NCBI GenBank assembly: GCA_963712055.1
Contig: CAVQGN010000003.1
Location: 434,001-498,000 of the forward strand
Origin: JAHBVL01 sp963712055
Lineage (GTDB): Bacteria > Chloroflexota > Chloroflexia > Thermomicrobiales > UBA6265
DNA: 64,000 bases
Direction: 5' to 3'
Shown here: one piece after another, positions 53,051 to 62,764 of the stretch
Position numbering within the stretch: position 1 is the first letter of the stretch
How the letters are laid out: each line of letters starts with the position of its first letter
Position numbers and translations under genes: made by a program
Notes under the pieces: model-generated
Told to the model about the DNA's origin: nothing
What the model saw: the letters and a program-made list of their open reading frames with translations, nothing else
Database searches by the model: none

Positions 53051-54054
53051 TAGTAGGGTGTTAGCGTCCGGTGATATGGATGATCGGTCAGATCTGAGCG
53101 TTGTCCCGCTTGCCAGAGGAGCCAGTCGATCTCGAACGCACATAGAGTCCGCCCGATCTTTGCGAGTGCCTGCCGAATCAATTCGACCGCCCAAATCGTG
53201 GACGCCCTGATTTCGATTTCGGTGCGGCTCTGCTGAGCAATCAGCGCTTTCTCGTCGATCTGCTCAGCCAACAAGTCTGCATAGACGAGTACCCCAAGCC
53301 TCCGCAAAACCTGCGGCACCTTGTAATCCGCAAAGGCCGTCAACTGTTCGAGATCGTCGAACCGTCCCAGCCCATCTCCAGCAAATGCCCCATGTAGGTC
53401 GGCGGCCAGGATTTGTGCACGCTTGTAGAACCTGATCTGGCCAGTTTCGGTCTGGACCACATCGTCAAACGACGGAAAGCGGCGAGTCACCTCCTCCACC
53501 AGGTGAACAGCAGAATGATCCGCGCGCTCCAGCAACGCTTCGACCGGATTAGCACTTCCGATTTCTTCCCCTAATGCCTGCAAACCCTTGCCGAGTTCGC
53601 GCAGATGCGCAACTCGAGCAGCGAGCAACGGTATCTCCTCTTCTCCCACTGCTGGAGCGAGCAACGCGTGGACCTCGGTATCGCTGACGGTAGCCAGCCA
53701 GTCGGCATCCCAAACCGGCGAGCCATCATCGACGGCTTTTCGCAACGCTGCCACCAGTGCCCAATATCCATCCAGCAACTGACCGTCGTAAGCCACCCGC
53801 CAGCGGCGAGTTGGATCGGAATTCGTGCTCCAGAAGCAGAAATTGAGCGCGTCGAGCGCGAGGACCCATCCTGCAGTACGCCAGGTCCCATCCCGAAAAT
53901 GGAGATCGTCTGTCCAGCCGGGATCGGCATCACTCTGGTCGGCAAGCGTTTGGGCTACTCGCTCGACTGCATTGATATCGATGCCAACGAGTGACGCGGA
54001 TTCGACGACTGGGAGGGTCGATGTCAACACTCCCAGCGGGTCGCGCGGCGGCAT
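53047..54054 (-). CDS. Queuosine 5'-phosphate N-glycosylase (DUF2419)
   Basis: The 335-aa protein matches DUF2419/Qng1, which releases queuine from queuosine 5'-phosphate for salvage. Family features are DPLGVLTSTLPVVE at the start, LDALNFCFWS, FDDLEQLTAFADYKVPQVLR and the C-terminal YHRTLTPYY. ATG 54054 begins right at the family N-terminus; an in-frame TTG at 54099 would overlap the DUF368 gene. No tgt or queuine transporter gene is nearby. Confidence 0.9.
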   Translation of the reverse strand: MPPRDPLGVLTSTLPVVESASLVGIDINAVERVAQTLADQSDADPGWTDDLHFRDGTWRTAGWVLALDALNFCFWSTNSDPTRRWRVAYDGQLLDGYWALVAALRKAVDDGSPVWDADWLATVSDTEVHALLAPAVGEEEIPLLAARVAHLRELGKGLQALGEEIGSANPVEALLERADHSAVHLVEEVTRRFPSFDDVVQTETGQIRFYKRAQILAADLHGAFAGDGLGRFDDLEQLTAFADYKVPQVLRRLGVLVYADLLAEQIDEKALIAQQSRTEIEIRASTIWAVELIRQALAKIGRTLCAFEIDWLLWQAGQRSDLTDHPYHRTLTPYY

Positions 54055-54091
54055 GGCAAATCGGTGCAACGGTGATTCACGACCGGTTCGA

Positions 54092-55003
54092 TCAGGCAAC
54101 GATCTGCTCGGCGCGTTCGATCGGTTCGGTCGGTTCGGGCCTACCCTGAGAGAGCCGGGAAATGCCGAAAACGATCACCAATCCGGCGACCATCGCCACC
54201 GCTACCCGAGCCCAGTCATCGCCGGGTCGAGCGAGTTCTGGACCTTCGACTCCACTAGGCCAGGGCCAGAGTACGCGGGTCGAACCAATCATCAACCCGA
54301 TCAGCCCAGCCAGAACGGGATCGTGATGATGTTCGAGCGCCCAGGACAATATCTGGGAAAAGATCGCCAATCCAAAAACCGCGCCCAACCCAACCAGAAC
54401 AATCGTGCCAATATCCCGCTCCGAAACGGCATTCAGTATTGGTTTGTACATCCCGATAATGAGAAGAATCAACGAGCCTGAAATGCCTGGGAGGATCATG
54501 GCGCAGATTGCCAATGCACCCGCGCCGAAAAACGCAAGTGCCGAGGGATCTGAGGCCTCTGATCCTTCGCCAAAACCGAGGATGATGAACATTGCGACGC
54601 CGACGGCGGCTGCAATCGGAAAATACCGTGGCTGCGGTTGTTTGATCAGTCCCCAGGCAATGAAGACAGAACCGACAACCAGACCGAAAAAGAGTCCAGC
54701 GACGATCTGGGGACGCTCCTCGATCTGATGTTCAATAAAACTGGCCAGCAGGAGAACAGCCGAAAGAATTCCCGCCAGCAACGGAATCAGCAAGCTCCAT
54801 TCGACGTTGTTCAGATGCTCTTTGAAGCTATCGACATCGCGTTTGAGGAGTGAGATGAGCGCGGAGCTTCCCTCTTTGACCGAAGCAACCAGTCGCTCGT
54901 AAATCCCGAGCACCAGCGCAATTGTGCCTCCGGACACACCGGGAACGAGATCCGCCATCCCCATGAGGAAACCGCCAACGTAGGTTTTCAGATAGTGCAT
55001 CAT
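54092..55003 (-). CDS. DUF368 family polyprenyl-phosphate transporter (PopT-like)
   Basis: The 303-aa membrane protein has about eight helices and the DUF368 opening GGFLMGMADLVPGVSGGTIA, repeated in inverted form as ILPGISGSLILLIIGMYKPI. DUF368 proteins are reported to recycle undecaprenyl phosphate across the membrane. It lies just upstream of the queuosine-salvage gene on the same strand. Start ATG 55003 or 55000. Confidence 0.9.
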   Translation of the reverse strand: MMHYLKTYVGGFLMGMADLVPGVSGGTIALVLGIYERLVASVKEGSSALISLLKRDVDSFKEHLNNVEWSLLIPLLAGILSAVLLLASFIEHQIEERPQIVAGLFFGLVVGSVFIAWGLIKQPQPRYFPIAAAVGVAMFIILGFGEGSEASDPSALAFFGAGALAICAMILPGISGSLILLIIGMYKPILNAVSERDIGTIVLVGLGAVFGLAIFSQILSWALEHHHDPVLAGLIGLMIGSTRVLWPWPSGVEGPELARPGDDWARVAVAMVAGLVIVFGISRLSQGRPEPTEPIERAEQIVA

Positions 55004-55148
55004 CGTCGTGACAACGTCGACTTTCCAGCTCTCGAACCGTGATCATCCTTGCGCTGACTCACGCAAAGCTTCCGGAGTGTACACAAGGAGCATCAGGTGG
55101 GCGATGATTGAGCAACATTTGTGTGCCTTTTCGCCATGGGAGTCTCCG

Positions 55149-56183
55149 ATGAAGATTACCGACGTCCTCGTAACCATCGACGATCGTCCGAATCCGCATA
55201 CCTTCCGCTGGCGGGCAGGACTCCCTGGTTCTGATCCGCGGGCGATCACCGCGCGTGTCGAGATAGCGACGGACGAAGGGATCAGTGGCGTCACCTATGT
55301 TGCCCGGGGCGCGATCATAGCCGATCTCTTCGATCGTCGTCTTCGAGAATTGCTGCTCGGCAAGAATCCGCTCATGAAGGAAACGCTCTGGGAAGAAATC
55401 TGGGAGATCGACCGGATCGAAGAACTCCCTCTCTACGCGCTCGGAGTGATCGACATCGCGCTCTGGGATCTGCTGGGCAAAGTCGCTGGGCTGCCGGTTT
55501 ACCAGCTCGCCGGCGGTTATCGCGACCGGATTCCGTGCTACGCCAGTACGGTCACCTTCGAAACAACTGAAGAATTTTTGCATGTTGCTGATCAGTGTCT
55601 CGATTACGGTTTCCCGGCCATCAAGCTCCATGCCTGGGGCGATCCGCGCAAGGACGCCAAACTCGGGCAGGATTTGCGCGCTCATGTTGGTCCTGATGTT
55701 CCGTTGATGTATGACGGCTCAGCCGGGTTCGACCTCGTCGATGCGCTCTATGTTGGCCACGCCCTCCAGGAAGCCGATTTCCTCTGGTACGAGGAACCGA
55801 TGCGGGAGTTCAACATCAACGCCTATCGAATGCTGGCCGAGGAGTTGCGCATCCCGCTTCTTTCTGGTGAAACCTCAGATGGTTGTCACTACAACATTGC
55901 CGATTTCATCGTCCAGGGAGCGGCCGATATGGTTCGCACGAGCACCCATTACAAAGGGGGGATCACCGGTGGTCTCCGCGTCGCTCACCTGGCCGAATCG
56001 TTCAACATGCGAGCGGAGGTCCATGGCGGCGGTCTCCCGAATCTCCATCTCGCCTGCGCCATTCCGAATAACACCTACTACGAGTCTCTGATCTACTCGA
56101 CCGACGTCCAGGTCGAGGAAGGAATCGGGCGTGACGGCTGTATCTCGCCGCCCGAAGCCCCGGGGCTCGGCTGGGCCGACTGA
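55149..56183 (+). CDS. Mandelate racemase/muconate lactonizing enzyme family protein
   Basis: The 344-aa enolase-superfamily enzyme has the N-terminal capping domain (DVLVTIDDRPNPHTFRW), then a TIM barrel with K-x-H in FPAIKLHAWGD, metal ligands Asp in LMYDGS, Glu in WYEEPM and Glu in LLSGET, and His in AEVHGGG. The K-x-H variant of the usual K-x-K motif suggests a sugar-acid dehydratase rather than a racemase, but the substrate is not determined. GGGAG precedes ATG 55149. A cupin gene follows 66 bp later. Confidence 0.88.
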   Translation: MKITDVLVTIDDRPNPHTFRWRAGLPGSDPRAITARVEIATDEGISGVTYVARGAIIADLFDRRLRELLLGKNPLMKETLWEEIWEIDRIEELPLYALGVIDIALWDLLGKVAGLPVYQLAGGYRDRIPCYASTVTFETTEEFLHVADQCLDYGFPAIKLHAWGDPRKDAKLGQDLRAHVGPDVPLMYDGSAGFDLVDALYVGHALQEADFLWYEEPMREFNINAYRMLAEELRIPLLSGETSDGCHYNIADFIVQGAADMVRTSTHYKGGITGGLRVAHLAESFNMRAEVHGGGLPNLHLACAIPNNTYYESLIYSTDVQVEEGIGRDGCISPPEAPGLGWAD

Positions 56184-56249
56184 GCGAGGATAGAAGGGTG
56201 AGACCCGGCGAGCGCGGTTGCGTGACGCCGGGTCGCAGGAGACTGCAGG

Positions 56250-56645
56250 ATGACGACACTCCCGTTCACGATTCGGAGCACATCGGCGGAGGTCGATGTT
56301 CTCGCTCCAGACGGGTCCGAAATCCGGTTGCTCGTCAACACGCCCCGTTGCTCGATGGCCCACGGCACGCTGCCACCTGGCGGAGTTTCTCTCGCAATCG
56401 TCCACCGGACAGTCGAGGAGGTCTGGTACGTTACCGGCGGTGAAGCGGAGATCTGGCGCCAGCAGGGTAGATTCGAAGAAGTCACCTATGTCAGAACCGG
56501 CGATAGTCTCACCATCCCGCTTGGCACCGCTTTTCAGTTCCGCACCATAGGCAACCAGCCGTTCTGCTTCATCATGGTCACCATGCCACCCTGGCCTGGT
56601 CCTGACGAAGCCCTGCCTATCGAAGGCAAATGGCAGACCACCTGA
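56250..56645 (+). CDS. Cupin domain protein
   Basis: The 131-aa single-cupin protein has LPPGGVSLAIVHRTVEEVWY (motif 1, with His and Glu ligands) and GDSLTIPLGTAFQFRTIG (motif 2). It is probably a small sugar-acid binding or isomerase-like protein associated with the preceding enolase-superfamily gene. It is an inference that the two are one operon. Confidence 0.85.
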   Translation: MTTLPFTIRSTSAEVDVLAPDGSEIRLLVNTPRCSMAHGTLPPGGVSLAIVHRTVEEVWYVTGGEAEIWRQQGRFEEVTYVRTGDSLTIPLGTAFQFRTIGNQPFCFIMVTMPPWPGPDEALPIEGKWQTT

Positions 56646-56657
56646 CCTCTTGATAAC

Positions 56658-57545
56658 CTAGTTCATCTCCAATCCGCCGGTCCGACAATCGGCGGCAAAC
56701 GCTTCGAATGGTTCGTCGCTATCGGCGGCTTCCTTGAAGTCCGAAAAGACATGACTCAACCCGAGTTCCTGCAACTCCGCCAATTGTTCGCTGCGCGGTT
56801 GTTCCCGAGTGCCATCCCGGTCCCACCACATCTGGGCCGAGACCCGCAGGGTGGCTGGGTCCCGGTCGATCTCTTCGCACCGCTGCGCCACGATCGGCAA
56901 CCACTCGCGCACCTGCGCCACCGTCGGACCGGAGAGATTGAGTTCATCACAATACTTCGCCGCCAACCGCCAGGTTACGTTTTGACCGTTTCCTCCGATA
57001 ACGATCGGTATCTGGTGACCAGGGAAATGCTTCGGCGTTCCCGGCGCGTTCTCGACCCGCTGCCAGCCGCCGGTAAAGGTCGCCCGCCCAGGATTGAGCA
57101 TCCGGGTCGCGACCTCGAGTGTCTCCCGCAAGATCGCCATCCGTTCACGCGTCGACGGATAGCCATAGCCAAACGCGCGCCATTCAGTTTCGAACCAGCC
57201 AGCGCCCAATCCAAGCTCGGCTCGACCTCCGCTGAGCACATCGAGGGTTTGCACCTGTTTCACCATATAGCCAGCAGGACGAAACGCTGCGCAAAGCACC
57301 GCCTGTCCAAGTGTCGGCTTGGTGGTGACTGCGGCAACCGCTGACAAGACGCTAAAGACCTCCAATGTGGGCGCATCGTCGTCTGCCCGGCAATTCATCA
57401 GGTGATCGGGCACGCGGATCGCCCGGTAGCCGAGGTACTCAGCCAGACGCGCCAGATGCATCACCCGCTCGGCCATGTAGGGACCGTCCCGCCCCTCATA
57501 CTCGCCCTGAATCCCCACCGGGAGATAGATTCCTGCTTGTGTCAT
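56658..57545 (-). CDS. Luciferase-like F420/FMN-dependent oxidoreductase
   Basis: The 295-aa product belongs to the LLM class flavin-dependent oxidoreductases: GYRAIRVPDHLMNC, RPAGYMVKQVQTLDVLSGGR and ELGLGAGWFETEWRAFGYGY are typical. The length suits an F420-dependent type. ATG 57545 is fixed by GGAGGTCGGACC just before it. It diverges from another LLM gene at 57693. Confidence 0.88.
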   Translation of the reverse strand: MTQAGIYLPVGIQGEYEGRDGPYMAERVMHLARLAEYLGYRAIRVPDHLMNCRADDDAPTLEVFSVLSAVAAVTTKPTLGQAVLCAAFRPAGYMVKQVQTLDVLSGGRAELGLGAGWFETEWRAFGYGYPSTRERMAILRETLEVATRMLNPGRATFTGGWQRVENAPGTPKHFPGHQIPIVIGGNGQNVTWRLAAKYCDELNLSGPTVAQVREWLPIVAQRCEEIDRDPATLRVSAQMWWDRDGTREQPRSEQLAELQELGLSHVFSDFKEAADSDEPFEAFAADCRTGGLEMN

Positions 57546-57628
57546 GGTCCGACCTCCAGACCTCAATCAATGTCGGCCGATCCCTGCAACTGGCCAACGC
57601 GGGTAGCTCAGGTAGACTATAGACGGTT

Positions 57629-57643
57629 CTTACGGAACGTAAG
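57629..57643. promoter_or_regulatory. Candidate operator between divergent oxidoreductase genes
   Basis: CTTACG-GAA-CGTAAG is a perfect dyad with 6-bp arms in the 147-bp divergent region between the two luciferase-like oxidoreductase genes. It overlaps a possible leftward promoter (TATAGT on the minus strand at 57616-57621). No regulator gene is adjacent. Confidence 0.45.
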
Positions 57644-57692
57644 CTCTCTCCCCTGTCGGGTCTGTTGAAAGACTGGATTCACCTGAACTGCT

Positions 57693-58715
57693 ATGAAGAA
57701 GATTGGCTTTCTGTCATTTGGTCATTGGTCTGACACACCCGGATCACAGGCCCGCACCGCGTCTGATGTACTGCATCAATCGATCGAACTCGCCGTTGCT
57801 GCCGAGGAACTCGGCGCGGATGGCGCGTATTTCCGCGTCCATCACTTCGCCCGGCAGCTCGGATCGCCGTTTCCCCTTCTGGCTGCTGTTGGCGCCAAAA
57901 CGAACCGGATCGAGATCGGCACAGCCGTGATCGATATGCGGTATGAAAACCCGTACTACATGGTGGAGGATGCTGGCGCGGCTGATCTCATCGCCGATGG
58001 CCGACTCCAACTCGGCATCAGTCGCGGTTCGCCCGAGCAAGTCATCGACGGTTGGCGCTATTTCGGCTACGAACCGGCTGAAGGCGAAACCGAGGCTGAT
58101 ATGGCCAGACGCCATGCGGAGGTCTTTCTCGATTTGCTGCGCGGCGAAGGCTTTGCCGAGCCCAATCCTCGACCGATGTTTGCCAATCCACCCGGTCTTC
58201 TCAGAATCGAACCCTTCTCGGCCGGTCTGCGGGAACGGATCTGGTGGGGCGCTGCCTCCAATGCCACCGCCGCCTGGGCGGGGACGCTTGGTATGCATCT
58301 CCAGAGTTCCACGTTGAAGTTCGACGAGAGTGGCCAACCTCTTCATGTCCAGCAATCCGAACAAATTCGGATCTTCAGGGAAGCATGGAAAGTAGCCGGT
58401 CACGAAGGTGAACCGCGGGTTTCAGTGAGTCGGAGCATCTTTCCGCTTGTCGACGAGCGCGACTGGGCCTATTTCGGCAATCGCAGCCAGCAGGGAGATC
58501 ACATCGGTTATATCGACCCGGAGACCCGCGCAATTTTCGGTCGCAATTACGCCGCTGAACCACAAGTGCTGATCGAACAACTGCAGGAGGACACCGCAAT
58601 CGCTGCCGCTGACACCCTGCTCCTCACTGTGCCCAACCAGCTAGGGGTCGACTACAACGCCCATGTCATCGAAGCAGTTCTGAGCTTCGTCGCTCCGGGG
58701 ATGGGGTGGAGATAG
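57693..58715 (+). CDS. Luciferase-like flavin-dependent oxidoreductase
   Basis: The 340-aa product is a second LLM-class enzyme of a different subgroup: FRVHHFARQLGSPFPLLAAV, ENPYYMVEDAGAADLIADGR and LQLGISRGSPEQV. It is similar to bacterial luciferase monooxygenases acting on xenobiotic or alkane-like substrates. The start ATG 57693 fits. The stop is 46 bp from the convergent serine hydrolase. Confidence 0.88.
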   Translation: MKKIGFLSFGHWSDTPGSQARTASDVLHQSIELAVAAEELGADGAYFRVHHFARQLGSPFPLLAAVGAKTNRIEIGTAVIDMRYENPYYMVEDAGAADLIADGRLQLGISRGSPEQVIDGWRYFGYEPAEGETEADMARRHAEVFLDLLRGEGFAEPNPRPMFANPPGLLRIEPFSAGLRERIWWGAASNATAAWAGTLGMHLQSSTLKFDESGQPLHVQQSEQIRIFREAWKVAGHEGEPRVSVSRSIFPLVDERDWAYFGNRSQQGDHIGYIDPETRAIFGRNYAAEPQVLIEQLQEDTAIAAADTLLLTVPNQLGVDYNAHVIEAVLSFVAPGMGWR

Positions 58716-58760
58716 GAACTCGATCTCTCCGCCACTGCTGGTAGCCACCGATCACTTGAG

Positions 58761-59810
58761 TCAACTAATGCCGAGGAGTGATCTCATCTCCCGTATCATT
58801 TGCCAGACATTGCAGTCTTGATTCGCAAGCAACACACACGTGTGCCCGGACTGAGGATAGTGGCCAAAGTAGCTGGCGACCCCAGCGTTGATGCCGTCTT
58901 TGCCGATCTCCAGGACCATGCTGTCGACGTCCGTTTCGAACTGAAATCCATATCCGTACCACGACTCCCGGTTGCCACGTCCCCGGTACTTAACCCTTGG
59001 CTCTAAAAGCTCGTGGCTCATGACTGAACCGAGGATACGGTTATTCTGTATCGCCTTCATGAACTGAACCAAATCTAACGCCGTCACTGTGGCGCCTCCG
59101 TCCGGAGAACCGATCGGCGGATAGGAGTAGATGTTTCGTCGCCAGCTGACCTCGCCATTTTCGTTTTCGATCCGTTTGTAGTGCTCAGCCAGTTCCGGGC
59201 AGACACCGTCCATGGCACAGAAATCGGCACCTATCATCTGCGCTGGCTCGAAGATGTTCTCCTGGATATACGTTCGATATGGTTTATTCGTAATATGCTC
59301 GATGACAAGCCCCAGCAGGACAAACGCGCAGTTGTTGTACCGGACGCCGTTTCCTGGCAGAAACACCGCGTCTCGGGTTGTGCACTGAGGAATGAAATCG
59401 CTGGTTTCCCTGACCGAGTAGTTTGGCGTATCGATGAAGAGCGCTTCGTACTCCTCCCCCGCCTCCTCATCAGCGTCGTCACCGATCCCGGACGTGTGGG
59501 TGAGGCAGTGATAGATGGTCACGTCGTCGCTGATCGTCGTACCCGCCAAACCGAGGGAGGGCGCTACACGAGTGTCGAACGAAAGACGACCCGATTCGAC
59601 AAGCTGGAGGATAGCGGCCGCCGTGAACAGTTTGGTGATCGACGCGATGTCGAACCGCGTCGTGACGCTGTTCGGTATCCCAAATCCACGATGAGCCAGA
59701 CCATAAGCCTTGTGCAGGAGGGTGCGGTCATCCTGCGTGACCAGGCAGACGCCGGAAAAGTCCTGTTCGCCTGCGAATTCGACCAGAAGTTCTTCAAGTT
59801 CAGAATGCAT
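58761..59810 (-). CDS. Beta-lactamase-family serine hydrolase, cytoplasmic
   Basis: The 349-aa product has the class C serine hydrolase motifs S-I-T-K in FDIASITKLF, Y-N-N in GVRYNNCAFVLLGL, and a late GHYPQSG in place of the HGG/KTG motif. There is no signal peptide, unlike the one at 8934. The function could be an esterase or peptidase. It lies 23 bp upstream of the amidohydrolase gene's stop on the same strand, so the order is amidohydrolase first, then this hydrolase. Confidence 0.85.
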   Translation of the reverse strand: MHSELEELLVEFAGEQDFSGVCLVTQDDRTLLHKAYGLAHRGFGIPNSVTTRFDIASITKLFTAAAILQLVESGRLSFDTRVAPSLGLAGTTISDDVTIYHCLTHTSGIGDDADEEAGEEYEALFIDTPNYSVRETSDFIPQCTTRDAVFLPGNGVRYNNCAFVLLGLVIEHITNKPYRTYIQENIFEPAQMIGADFCAMDGVCPELAEHYKRIENENGEVSWRRNIYSYPPIGSPDGGATVTALDLVQFMKAIQNNRILGSVMSHELLEPRVKYRGRGNRESWYGYGFQFETDVDSMVLEIGKDGINAGVASYFGHYPQSGHTCVLLANQDCNVWQMIREMRSLLGIS

Positions 59811-59833
59811 GGTGAGACGATCCCGGTCGGAAC

Positions 59834-61423
59834 CTATCGCTCGAACGCGAGTTTGCCATCGACCATCGTCATCTCAGCCTGCAACGTGTGAAGGTTCGCG
59901 GGTTCGACTGCGCGCGGATCGCGGTCGAGGACGACGAGGTCGGCGAGTTTGCCCTCGGTGATCGACCCCTTGATCCCCTCCTCGAACGAACCATAGGCGC
60001 CATTGATCGTGAACATCTGCAGCGCTTCATCAATCGTCACCGCCTGATTCGCACCCATCGTTTGTCCATCCTGAGTCAGACGGGTCACCGCCGAGCGGAG
60101 ATTCACAAATGGATCCGCCGAGACGACCGGGACGTCGGAACTGCCAACCGCAACGATCCCGGCATCGAACCATGACCGTCCCGGATAGGACATCGCCAGT
60201 TGCTCCTCGGTGAAGTTCTCGATGTACGAATCGCCAAGAAAGTAGATGAACGACGGCTGCGGAATCGCCAATACTTCCATCTTCTGCATTCGCTCGAGGT
60301 GCTCAGCGGTGCACATCCCGCAATGTTCGATCCGGGGCCGTGCATTCTTACGTGGGTTGGCCGCCAAAGCGGCTTCAAAGGCATCGAGAATCATGGTGAT
60401 CGCGAGGTCGCCGATCGCATGAGCCGCCATCTGGAAACCGGCTGCGTTGGCGCGGGTGAAACGCTCGTTCAACCCCTCCTGTTCGTAGATCGTGATGCCG
60501 CGATTGCCCGGATCGTTGCGATAGTCGACCGTCATCGCCGCAGTTCGACCACCACCAGATCCGTCCTGGAAGACCTTCGCCGGTCCTATCCGGAACCAGG
60601 GATCACCGAAACCTGTTTGCACGCCGAGACTTGTCATGGCATCGAGGGTGTCGTCGATCAGCATCATCGCAAAGGTCCGCATCGGCAATTCACCGTCGCG
60701 AGCAAGCTCTTCATACGCGGCGAATTGGTGCGAATGCTGGATTGCCGCCTCGCCGACACTGGTGATGCCATAGGCGAGAAAACGCTCACCGGCTTTGCGC
60801 AGAAAATCCTTGATTTCATCCTTGGTCGGATCCGGAATGTGGTTGCGGACCAACCGCTGCGCCGTTTCCCGGAGCAATCCAATCGGTTCCCCCGCTTCGT
60901 CCCGATCGATCTGCCCACCCATCGGTGCGGCCGTTTCCGCCGTGATTCCACCAATCCGGAGTGCCGCGGAGTTGGCGACACACAGATGACCACAGGTTCG
61001 GATCAGAATCGCGGGCTGATTGCCAGTCGCTTCGTCGAGTTCGTAGCGGGTCGGATGCCGATGAATATCGAGGCGGGAATCATCATATCCACGAGCGATC
61101 AACCAGCCGTCGCCGCCGGTGGCCGCCGCTCGTTCACGAAACGCTTGCTGCAGCGAAACCAGCGTGGGCGCAGTCGCCGGAGTGGCATCGATCTGACTCA
61201 AGGCTTGCCCGAACGACATCGGATGGGTGTGGTTGTCGTTGAAACCGGGCATCAGCGTGCGCCCGTCGAGGTCGATCACCTTGGTCCTGGCGGTTGCGCC
61301 CGCCAACAGAGTGTCGCGGTTGCCAACCTCCACGATCCGGTTCCCCAGCACTCCGACGGCTTCGGCTGTGGGGCGTTTCGGGTCGATCGTTAGAATCGTG
61401 CCATTGATGAATACAGTGTCCAT
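59834..61423 (-). CDS. YtcJ-like amidohydrolase
   Basis: The 529-aa metal-dependent amidohydrolase has DTVFINGTILTIDPKRPTAE, the LMPGFNDNHTHPM metal site, GYDDSRLDIHRHPTRYELD, AHAIGDLAI and a closing ADLVVLDRDPRA. It belongs to the amidohydrolase 3 (YtcJ/LAF3) group of broad N-acyl or cyclic amidases. ATG 61423 is chosen because GAGGGAG lies 6 nt upstream. It diverges from the tarD-like gene. Confidence 0.88.
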   Translation of the reverse strand: MDTVFINGTILTIDPKRPTAEAVGVLGNRIVEVGNRDTLLAGATARTKVIDLDGRTLMPGFNDNHTHPMSFGQALSQIDATPATAPTLVSLQQAFRERAAATGGDGWLIARGYDDSRLDIHRHPTRYELDEATGNQPAILIRTCGHLCVANSAALRIGGITAETAAPMGGQIDRDEAGEPIGLLRETAQRLVRNHIPDPTKDEIKDFLRKAGERFLAYGITSVGEAAIQHSHQFAAYEELARDGELPMRTFAMMLIDDTLDAMTSLGVQTGFGDPWFRIGPAKVFQDGSGGGRTAAMTVDYRNDPGNRGITIYEQEGLNERFTRANAAGFQMAAHAIGDLAITMILDAFEAALAANPRKNARPRIEHCGMCTAEHLERMQKMEVLAIPQPSFIYFLGDSYIENFTEEQLAMSYPGRSWFDAGIVAVGSSDVPVVSADPFVNLRSAVTRLTQDGQTMGANQAVTIDEALQMFTINGAYGSFEEGIKGSITEGKLADLVVLDRDPRAVEPANLHTLQAEMTMVDGKLAFER

Positions 61424-61509
61424 CCGCATCTCCCTCGTTCGTTCAATACCCGTCGGTCTCAGTGTAGGATGTGGCATTGGAATCAGCACCGCAGAAAGGC
61501 CGAGCTACC

Positions 61510-62679
61510 ATGCGCATTCTCGACATCCGCTGGGCTTCTGCGCCAATGAGCGACACGATCAGCAACGCCTATATCGATTTCAGCACGATGACCACTTCGG
61601 TTGTAGCCATCATCACCGATCAGGTCCGGGATGGCCAGCCGGTGATTGGCTATGGCTTCAACTCGAATGGGCGCTATTCTGCCACCCCCCTGATTGCCGA
61701 TCGATTCGCACCCCGCCTCCTCGCCGCGGACCCAGCATCTCTTCTCGACGACGGCGGCACCAATCTCGACCCGCATGCCTGTTGGTCGGTCATGATGACC
61801 GGCGAAAAACCAGGTGGGCACGGGGAAAGGTCGGTTGCAGTTGGCACGATCGACATGGCTATCTGGGACGCCGTCGCGAAGATCGAAGAGCAACCACTAT
61901 GGCGTCTCCTGGCAGATCGATATCGCGGAGGATTCGCCGATGAGCGAGTCTGGGTCTACGCCGCGGGTGGCTATTACCAACCCGGCAAGGACCTCCGCGC
62001 TCTCCAGGAGGAAATGCAGGGCTATCTCGATCTCGGCTATGCCGACGTAAAGATGAAGATCGGCGGAGCATCACTTGATGAGGATCTCCGCCGAATCGAA
62101 GCGGTGCTGACCGTCGTCGGTGACGGCGAGCATCTGGCAGTCGACGCCAACGGGCGGTTCGATCTCGAGACAGCCTTGACCTACGCGAAAGCACTCGCGC
62201 CATACCGTTTGCGATGGTATGAAGAAGCGGGTGACCCCCTCGACTACGCGCTCCAGGCCGATCTTTCTGGTCGCTATGACCTCCCAATGGCGACTGGGGA
62301 GAATCTCTTTTCGATGCCTGACGCCCGCAACCTCATCCGCTATGCGGGTTTGCGACCTGACCGCGACATCCTCCAGTTCGATTGCGCGCTTTCCTATGGT
62401 CTGGTCGAGTATCTCCGCACCCTCGCTATGCTCGACGAGCAGGGATGGTCGACTCGTCAGGTCGTTCCGCATGGCGGACACCAGATGTCGCTCAACATCG
62501 CCGCCGGGCTTGGTTTAGGCGGGAACGAGTCGTACCCCGGTGTCTTCCAGCCCTATGGCGGATTCGCCGACGATCTCGCGGTCGAGGATGGCTTTGTGTC
62601 GCTGCCGCAAAGCCCGGGAGTCGGCTTCGAACGCAAATCTGCGCTGATCGAGGTTCTGCGCAAGCACCTCGGAACGTGA
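61510..62679 (+). CDS. tarD: D(-)-tartrate dehydratase-like enolase superfamily enzyme
   Basis: The 389-aa product is very close, from memory, to D(-)-tartrate dehydratase of Bradyrhizobium, which is also about 389 aa. Shared features are SNAYIDFSTMTTSVVA, GYGFNSNGRY, KPGGHGERSVAVGTIDMA, the K-x-K motif YADVKMKIGG, the metal site LAVDANGRFDLE, MATGENLFS and the C-terminal PHGGHQMSLNIAAGLGLGGN. The family converts D-tartrate to oxaloacetate. The substrate could instead be a related diacid. AAAGG precedes ATG 61510. Confidence 0.85.
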   Translation: MRILDIRWASAPMSDTISNAYIDFSTMTTSVVAIITDQVRDGQPVIGYGFNSNGRYSATPLIADRFAPRLLAADPASLLDDGGTNLDPHACWSVMMTGEKPGGHGERSVAVGTIDMAIWDAVAKIEEQPLWRLLADRYRGGFADERVWVYAAGGYYQPGKDLRALQEEMQGYLDLGYADVKMKIGGASLDEDLRRIEAVLTVVGDGEHLAVDANGRFDLETALTYAKALAPYRLRWYEEAGDPLDYALQADLSGRYDLPMATGENLFSMPDARNLIRYAGLRPDRDILQFDCALSYGLVEYLRTLAMLDEQGWSTRQVVPHGGHQMSLNIAAGLGLGGNESYPGVFQPYGGFADDLAVEDGFVSLPQSPGVGFERKSALIEVLRKHLGT

Positions 62680-62764
62680 TTTCAGGAGATGATCACCGCA
62701 ACAGTCCGCAAAAATACGACGGGGACGATCTTTTCATCACCGCGTTTTGTCCAACGAGCCAGCC

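Noticed and set aside
57599..57620. tRNA-like GTAGCTCAGGTAGA near the divergent oxidoreductases
   Set aside because: It resembles a D-arm only; no acceptor stem, anticodon arm or T-arm follows.
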